Source: Paludibacter sp. (GTDB taxonomy: Bacteria > Bacteroidota > Bacteroidia > Bacteroidales > Paludibacteraceae). From it: 7,726 bases of DNA. Both the position numbers and the translations under genes were made by a program. This document shows, piece by piece, positions 1 to 4,745 of the stretch (its first letter is position 1; each line of letters starts with the position of its first letter). The notes under the pieces are model-generated. The model was not told where the DNA came from. It saw nothing but the letters and a program-made list of their open reading frames with translations, and searched no databases. The DNA is taken from the NCBI GenBank assembly GCA_028705705.1, contig JAQWCZ010000090.1, positions 1 to 7,726 on the forward strand, written 5' to 3'.

Positions 1-2164
1 ATTCTGGGCATTTAATCGCAATGTGCAATTAGGTCCATGCATTGATCTTTGTCGTGACCCCCGGGGTGGACGCTCTGCTGAAAGTGGAGGCGAAGATCCG
101 TATTTAGCCGGACATATTGGAAAAGCATTGGCAATTGGCATTCAGAAGAGTCCGGTTGTAGCTACTGTAAAACATTATATGGGTGAGAGTAAGCAGTCGA
201 ACCGGCATAATATGGATGTACAGGCAACGGATCGTTGGTTAATGGACTTTTCTGGTTATAATTTCCGGACTGTAGTTCAGGAGGCAGGTGTATTGAGTGT
301 CATGGGTTCCTATAATAAAATTAATGGAGACAAAGGCTGTGAGAGTTCAGCATTATTAGCCACCAATCTCAGAGAACGATGGGGGTTTCCTTTCTTTGTG
401 GTTTCCGACTGGGATGCCATTTGGAACTCATCAAAAGCGATTAAAGCAGGAACTAATATTTGCATGGGTTCCAATAAATATGCAGTCGACCTACCGGGAA
501 TGGTTGCCAACGGGACAGTTACCATGGCAGATATCAATAAGGCTGTAAGACATGTTTTGCGGACTAAAATCCTGAATGGGATGCTTGATAATTTCCCTGT
601 AGGCAACGCAACCGATGCTAAAACGGCAGCTATTATCGCCACCAATAAATTGGCCGCTCAAAAATCAATCATCTTATTGAAGAATAGTAACAACGCTGAT
701 AATACGCCCATTCTTCCGTTGAGAAAAACAGTTAAAATAGCACTTATCGGGCCCAATGCTACCAGTGAAAATCTGAATTGTTTTGGGAGCAGTGAAACTT
801 TCCCATCTTATGCCGTCAGCGTAAAGGAAGGTTTAGAAGCTAAAATTGGAGCAGCCAATATCTCGTATGCTTATGGTTGTGATGTGAATTCGACATCAAA
901 AGCCGGTTTTGATGCGGCACTTGCTCTTGCAGCGAATGCCGATGTGGTTGTGTTTGCTGGAGGATTAGATGCTTCGCAGGAGGGTGAGGCATACGATATC
1001 GGTGCCGACCGGAAAAGCGGTTCGGTTGATTTGCCCGGTCAACAGCAGGAATTGATTAATAAATTAGCAACTGTAAACCCCAATATTGTTGTTGTTATTC
1101 AAAGTGGTGGTGTTTGCGGATTAAATAGTTGTCTGACAAATATCAAAGGACTTGTTTATTCATTTTATGCGGCTCAGGAAGCGGGAAACGCGATTGCCGA
1201 TGTGCTTTTCGGCGATTATAATCCGGCTGGTCGCATGCCTGTATCGATGGTTAAAAGGGATGCTGACCTGCCTTTGTGGACTGAAGATACTTTTCGCCGG
1301 TTTACCGACAACCTCGATGGAGGTTATCGTTGGTTGGATGAAAAAAACATAACCCCCGAATATGCCTTTGGATTTGGGTTGAGCTATACAGCTTATTCAT
1401 ATAGTAATTTAGTTGTTTCAAATGTTACCGTTGCGGGACAACCTGTTGCTGTTTCGGTGGATGTGAAAAATACGGGAGAAATTGCCGGCGAAGAAGTTGT
1501 GCAATTATACCTGAGTTGTCCATCGACTCAGGAAGTATGGATGCCCAAGAAACAATTGCGCGGATTCAAGCGGGTAGCTTTACAGCCCAATGAAACAAAA
1601 AAGGTGACATTTCAATTAACTGCCGATGATTTCTACTACTGGGATGGTAGTCAATACATCGCTCAATCCGGAGATTTTACAATCCGGGTAGGGGGGGCAT
1701 CAGATAATTTGCCCCTTACAAAAAGTATAACACTAATAGAAGGGAATAAAAAACCTGATTTAAGAATAACCCAACTTTATACCATGCCTCGTTATCCGAA
1801 AAAAAGGCAGCAGGTTAGCTTTTATGCATTGGTAAAAAATCAGGGGAATGCCATTAATCCGGTTTCTTCACCATTTAATATCAAATTTATGATTGATGGA
1901 GGAGACGTTGCAAACGCTGAAAGTATACCTGTTTTAATTGCTCCTGGTCAGGTACAATTGATTGCTTCTACAGGAGTATGGACAAGTGATCAAACCGGGA
2001 AGAAAGTGCTTTCGGCCGAATTGAATTTCACTGAAGGTGACTTGGTTGAATGGGACGTTAACAATAATACATTTGCCCATACAATTGAAGTTTTTGACTC
2101 GGAAGAAAATTCTGAACTGCCGGCTCCCCGAAATCACGGATCGCTGATAAAAAAGGACAACTAA
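1..2164 (+). CDS. GH3 family beta-glycosidase with C-terminal CARDB-like domain (5' partial)
   Basis: Exo-acting retaining beta-glycosidase of family GH3 (beta-glucosidase or beta-xylosidase type), expected to be exported. The reading frame is open from base 2, so the start and signal peptide are missing; a GTG at 23 is internal, because conserved GH3 sequence (FWAFNRN) precedes it. Numbering from that GTG: RDPRGGR 11-17 and GEDPYL 23-28; KH pair 50-51; nucleophile Asp129 in VVSDWDA (bases 407-409); GH3 C-terminal domain about 213-425 with candidate acid/base Glu320 in SQEGEAYD, followed by DR and LPGQQ; GFGLSYT 450-456; Fn3-like domain about 467-565; CARDB-like domain about 578-692; charged tail to 713. 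The canonical Trp of RDPRWGR is replaced by Gly. No T9SS sorting domain is present, so the final location (periplasm or secreted) is unclear. GH3 membership is firm; substrate is not readable. Confidence 0.93.
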   Translation, partial: FWAFNRNVQLGPCIDLCRDPRGGRSAESGGEDPYLAGHIGKALAIGIQKSPVVATVKHYMGESKQSNRHNMDVQATDRWLMDFSGYNFRTVVQEAGVLSVMGSYNKINGDKGCESSALLATNLRERWGFPFFVVSDWDAIWNSSKAIKAGTNICMGSNKYAVDLPGMVANGTVTMADINKAVRHVLRTKILNGMLDNFPVGNATDAKTAAIIATNKLAAQKSIILLKNSNNADNTPILPLRKTVKIALIGPNATSENLNCFGSSETFPSYAVSVKEGLEAKIGAANISYAYGCDVNSTSKAGFDAALALAANADVVVFAGGLDASQEGEAYDIGADRKSGSVDLPGQQQELINKLATVNPNIVVVIQSGGVCGLNSCLTNIKGLVYSFYAAQEAGNAIADVLFGDYNPAGRMPVSMVKRDADLPLWTEDTFRRFTDNLDGGYRWLDEKNITPEYAFGFGLSYTAYSYSNLVVSNVTVAGQPVAVSVDVKNTGEIAGEEVVQLYLSCPSTQEVWMPKKQLRGFKRVALQPNETKKVTFQLTADDFYYWDGSQYIAQSGDFTIRVGGASDNLPLTKSITLIEGNKKPDLRITQLYTMPRYPKKRQQVSFYALVKNQGNAINPVSSPFNIKFMIDGGDVANAESIPVLIAPGQVQLIASTGVWTSDQTGKKVLSAELNFTEGDLVEWDVNNNTFAHTIEVFDSEENSELPAPRNHGSLIKKDN

Positions 2165-2273
2165 TTACAACGCATATTTCATCGAATATATTTCTGAATT
2201 TAAGATGAGAAAGCGACAAAAGTATAATGCAGAAATTTGATTTAAATACAGATCATCAGAAATTGTAAAAAGT
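2165..2273 (+). other. AT-rich intergenic gap, no clear promoter or terminator
   Basis: This 109-base gap separates the GH3 gene from the carbohydrate-binding protein gene. It holds no ORF and no stem followed by a T run. TATATTTC at 2187-2194 resembles the Bacteroidota -7 element TAnnTTTG with one mismatch, but no TTTG partner lies at the expected distance upstream. The leader before the ATG at 2274 is A-rich (TTGTAAAAAGT) without a Shine-Dalgarno motif, which is normal for this phylum. Co-transcription with the GH3 gene is possible but undecided. Confidence 0.4.
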
Positions 2274-3389
2274 ATGAAAGACTCAAGATCACTCCTTTTC
2301 TTAGTTAAGAAAATTCTTTTAACTTGTATCTACTTAGTAAGCTGTTCAACAGTTTTTTCAGTTAATTACACGGCGTACCGTACCGAAACACCACCGGTTA
2401 TTGATGGCATTGGCGATGAAAGTTGTTGGATAAACGCCGTGTGGTCTCCGATTAATCAACCTATTGATGGAAAATCATTGCCTGATTCCACCGATTTTTA
2501 TGGTCGGTACAAGGTCACCTGGGATGCTTCAAGAGTGTATATATTAATGGAAATAACGGATGATAAACTGAATGATTTTCGTGTAAATCCGAAAGATAAT
2601 TACTGGCAGGATGATTGTGCCGAATTCTTTATTGATGAAGATAATACCCCTCAGGGACATGAGTGTGGAGCAACAGCATATAACGCGTTTGCATATCATA
2701 TTGCTGCAGTTGCCCGGGATAAAGCCAGTTATACAAATGGAAAAATTGTTGCTCACGATGCTCCAAATGCAATTCAACATGTAATTGATTTGGGAGAAGA
2801 TTGCGATACGTGGAAAGCACTCAATCTTGACGATCATGTGATGGTGAAAATATCCAAAAACGGAAACAAAAATACCTGGGAACTTGAATTCAAAATATAT
2901 GATAAAAATTATAATCAGCAAAGCAACGATAATACTCCCGTAACCTTAGTACCAAATAAAACGCTTGGATTCGCCATTGCCTACTGCGATGACGATAGTG
3001 GAGAACGTGATAATATGATCGGAACCGTTCCTGATCACAACGATTACAGTGGACCCTATCCTTTCTACAGGTTCACGAATGAATTTGGTACGATAACATT
3101 AAATGATTCGGTATTAGTGTCTTCAACAGCCCTGCATAGAACGATCATCACTGACAATATTTTGATGTGGCCTAATCCGGTTAACAATATATTGCAAGTC
3201 AGAAGTGATCATACTGTTCAACAGTTTGATAAAATTGAGATACTAAATTTGTCAGGAGCAGTAGTTTTATCGCGTAAGTTTGAGCATAACTATGCAGCAA
3301 TTGATGTAAGTTCTTACCCTTCGGGAGTATATACAGCACAAATTTCAAATGAAAAATATATTTATAAACAATTAATTATAATATTATGA
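2274..3389 (+). CDS. Secreted CBM9-like carbohydrate-binding protein with T9SS type A sorting domain
   Basis: Non-catalytic 371-residue protein predicted to bind carbohydrate and to be exported through the outer membrane by type IX secretion. Residues 1-29 form a signal sequence with Lys12-Lys13 before a hydrophobic stretch; cleavage after VFS (Ser29) is likely. An LVSC tetrad at 21-24 also resembles a lipobox. Residues about 38-280 match the family-9-like sugar-binding fold: VIDGIGDESCW (42-52), the VTWDASRVYILMEITDD strand block (81-97), WQDDCAEFFIDED (111-123) and FAIAYCDDD (233-241). Five cysteines (such as 51, 115 and 238) may form disulfides. Residues about 296-371 are a full T9SS type A domain, with WPNPVNNIL starting at 299 and a typical end (SSYPSGVYTAQI, then KQLIIIL). 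Its stop overlaps the GH27 start, suggesting one operon. The ligand is unknown; CBM9-like domains also occur in proteins of unproven binding. Confidence 0.87.
   Translation: MKDSRSLLFLVKKILLTCIYLVSCSTVFSVNYTAYRTETPPVIDGIGDESCWINAVWSPINQPIDGKSLPDSTDFYGRYKVTWDASRVYILMEITDDKLNDFRVNPKDNYWQDDCAEFFIDEDNTPQGHECGATAYNAFAYHIAAVARDKASYTNGKIVAHDAPNAIQHVIDLGEDCDTWKALNLDDHVMVKISKNGNKNTWELEFKIYDKNYNQQSNDNTPVTLVPNKTLGFAIAYCDDDSGERDNMIGTVPDHNDYSGPYPFYRFTNEFGTITLNDSVLVSSTALHRTIITDNILMWPNPVNNILQVRSDHTVQQFDKIEILNLSGAVVLSRKFEHNYAAIDVSSYPSGVYTAQISNEKYIYKQLIIIL
3386..3389 (+). other. ATGA stop/start overlap
   Basis: The TGA stop of the carbohydrate-binding protein (3387-3389) overlaps the ATG of the alpha-galactosidase (3386-3388). 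No Shine-Dalgarno motif precedes this ATG; the upstream 25 bases are almost only A and T. This arrangement suggests translational coupling. A second in-frame ATG lies at 3392 and would remove only two residues. Confidence 0.75.
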
Positions 3390-4549
3390 AGATGAGAGAA
3401 TTAATTCTTTTTGTGGCTCTTTTTACAGCTTTCACCTCATTCGCGCAGAAAACACCGGGTTTAGTGCCAACACCTCCATTGGGATGGAATAGTTGGAATA
3501 AGTTTGGTTGCAACATCAATGAAGATTTAATTAAGGAAATGGCTGATGCTTTTGTTCAGAATGGGTTGAAGGACGCCGGATATGAGTATATCGTAATTGA
3601 CGATTGTTGGCAGGTCGCGCGTGACTCCAAAGGGAAAATCGTGGTTGATTCAGTTCACTTTCCTTCCGGTATAAAAGCGTTGGCTGATTACATTCATTCA
3701 AAAGGGTTAAAATTCGGCATCTATTCCTGTGCCGGTATCCGAACATGTCAGGAGCGTCCCGGAAGTAACGGGTATGAGGAAATCGATGCGAAAACCTATG
3801 CAGCATGGGGTGTTGATTATTTAAAATATGATTGGTGTAATTCGTCAGGAATTGATCCGGTGAAAGCATATACTGATATGAGTAATGCCCTTGCCAACAG
3901 TGGGCGCCCTATCGTTTTTAGTATGTGTGAATGGGGTAACAGCCGCCCGTTTACCTGGGCGCAAAATGTGGGTCATCTGTGGCGTACAACAGGCGATATC
4001 CAGGATTGTTGGGATTGCAAAAGAGAATGGGGTGGCATGGGCTGGGTTACCATACTTGACATGCAGGTTGGACTTGAGAAATATGCAGGCCCTGGACATT
4101 GGAACGACCCTGATATGCTTGAAGTCGGTAATGGCCACATGAAACACCATGAATATGTTGCGCATTTCAGTTTTTGGTGTCTGTTAAATGCACCGTTGAT
4201 GGCGGGCAATGATATTAGAAACATGAGTGATTCGACCCAAAATATCCTGCTGAATAAAGAAGCTATCGCTATTAATCAGGATAAAGCCGGGATTCAGGGA
4301 AGCAAGGTTTACGATGACGGCGACTATGAAATTTGGAGTAAACCGCTGAGTAATGGAGATATTGCGGTTATCTTCTTCAATAGAAACGAACAACAATATG
4401 ATTTTCCCGCACTTTGGAAGAAAGCAGGAATTAAGAAGAATATGAAGGTGTATGACATTTGGCAGCATAAGGAAGTTGGAACAACCAAAGAAATGCAAAC
4501 GGTCACAATTGGCGGACATGCTGTACAATTTTACCGGCTTTCAAAATAA
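3386..4549 (+). CDS. GH27 alpha-galactosidase, exported
   Basis: Retaining alpha-galactosidase of family GH27 that would remove terminal alpha-linked galactose from oligo- or polysaccharide side chains. The 387 residues match the usual single-module length. Residues 1-20 form a signal peptide ending SFA before Gln21. The (beta/alpha)8 barrel starts at TPPLGWNSWNKF (about 29-40) and shows IDDCWQ (71-76), the nucleophile Asp149 in LKYDWC (146-151), the substrate-recognition block CEWG with Glu182, and acid/base Asp204 in WRTTGDI (199-205). The barrel is followed by GPGHWNDPDML and a C-terminal beta-sandwich from about 290 (DYEIWSKPLSNGDIAVIFFN). CEWG favours galactose over N-acetylgalactosamine specificity, by comparison with the human and plant enzymes. 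The intact Asp-Asp pair at 72-73 fits alpha-galactosidase rather than beta-L-arabinopyranosidase, less securely. No T9SS domain is present, so it is probably periplasmic unless exported otherwise. Confidence 0.95.
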   Translation: MKMRELILFVALFTAFTSFAQKTPGLVPTPPLGWNSWNKFGCNINEDLIKEMADAFVQNGLKDAGYEYIVIDDCWQVARDSKGKIVVDSVHFPSGIKALADYIHSKGLKFGIYSCAGIRTCQERPGSNGYEEIDAKTYAAWGVDYLKYDWCNSSGIDPVKAYTDMSNALANSGRPIVFSMCEWGNSRPFTWAQNVGHLWRTTGDIQDCWDCKREWGGMGWVTILDMQVGLEKYAGPGHWNDPDMLEVGNGHMKHHEYVAHFSFWCLLNAPLMAGNDIRNMSDSTQNILLNKEAIAINQDKAGIQGSKVYDDGDYEIWSKPLSNGDIAVIFFNRNEQQYDFPALWKKAGIKKNMKVYDIWQHKEVGTTKEMQTVTIGGHAVQFYRLSK

Positions 4550-4576
4550 AAATAAAAATCGAAAGCAATCCAAGCA

Positions 4577-4618
4577 CATTCAGATTTACGGACAGATTCG
4601 TTTGAATCGAACTGAATG
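4577..4618 (+). repeat. Nested inverted repeat between GH27 and propeller genes
   Basis: An outer perfect 7-base pair, CATTCAG (4577-4583) and CTGAATG (4612-4618), encloses an inner perfect 5-base stem, GATTC (4595-4599) and GAATC (4604-4608), with loop GTTT. The left spacer is 11 bases and the right is 3, so a folded RNA would have an asymmetric internal loop. There is no downstream T run. It may be an mRNA processing or stabilising hairpin, a protein-binding site, or chance. Confidence 0.45.
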
Positions 4619-4650
4619 ACCCGATCAACTCGTACAGATTTCTAATATTA

Positions 4651-4673
4651 ACTTTCCGATTTTAAAGGAAAGT
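4651..4673 (+). promoter_or_regulatory. Hairpin covering a Shine-Dalgarno-like sequence
   Basis: ACTTTCC (4651-4657) and GGAAAGT (4667-4673) are perfect 7-base inverted repeats around a 9-base loop. The right arm overlaps AAAGGAAAG (4664-4672), the best Shine-Dalgarno-like sequence in the window, about seven bases before ATG 4680. Pairing would hide it from the ribosome. Whether it matters depends on whether 4680 or 4746 is the real start. Confidence 0.4.
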
Positions 4674-4745
4674 AAACAAATGAAGTTAACTGATTATATC
4701 CAATTTATGTTAAGCTATAATTATCAATTTATTCCCCTAAAAAGA

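Larger units (their letters stand above)
4550..4745 (+). other. Intergenic leader upstream of the propeller protein gene
   Basis: This 196-base AT-rich stretch follows the GH27 stop with an A-rich run (AAAATAAAAATAAAAATC). It contains two inverted repeats, annotated separately, and no stem with a T tract that would make an intrinsic terminator. TAACTTTC at 4649-4656 is one mismatch from the Bacteroidota -7 box TAnnTTTG, but no TTTG lies at the right spacing upstream (TTTG at 4601-4604 is much too far). The last 66 bases are an in-frame extension of the next gene starting at ATG 4680; their very low GC content suggests untranslated leader. Confidence 0.5.

Noticed and set aside
23..25. GTG as the start codon of the GH3 gene
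   Set aside because: The frame stays open upstream to base 2 and encodes FWAFNRN, which fits the conserved GH3 stretch before the RDPR motif; the gene begins outside the window.
310..645. Minus-strand ORFs, this one and those between 1934 and 7421
   Set aside because: All lie opposite well-supported + strand genes, show no recognisable motifs, and are low-complexity antisense translations.
1152..1352. Small + strand ORF inside the GH3 gene, and another at 3885-4142 inside GH27
   Set aside because: They are out of frame with conserved catalytic-domain sequence and lack a recognisable motif or leader.
1691..1697. Run of seven G as a possible frameshift site
   Set aside because: The frame continues normally through it (IRVGGASDN), and the Fn3-like and CARDB-like domains on either side are in the same frame.
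3386..4549. Alpha-N-acetylgalactosaminidase or beta-L-arabinopyranosidase identity for the GH27 protein
   Set aside because: CEWG and the intact Asp-Asp pair in IDDCW fit the galactose-specific type better, although this rests on family knowledge rather than assay.
4577..4640. Intrinsic terminator after GH27
   Set aside because: The stems are imperfectly stacked and no T tract follows, so a terminator call is not supported.
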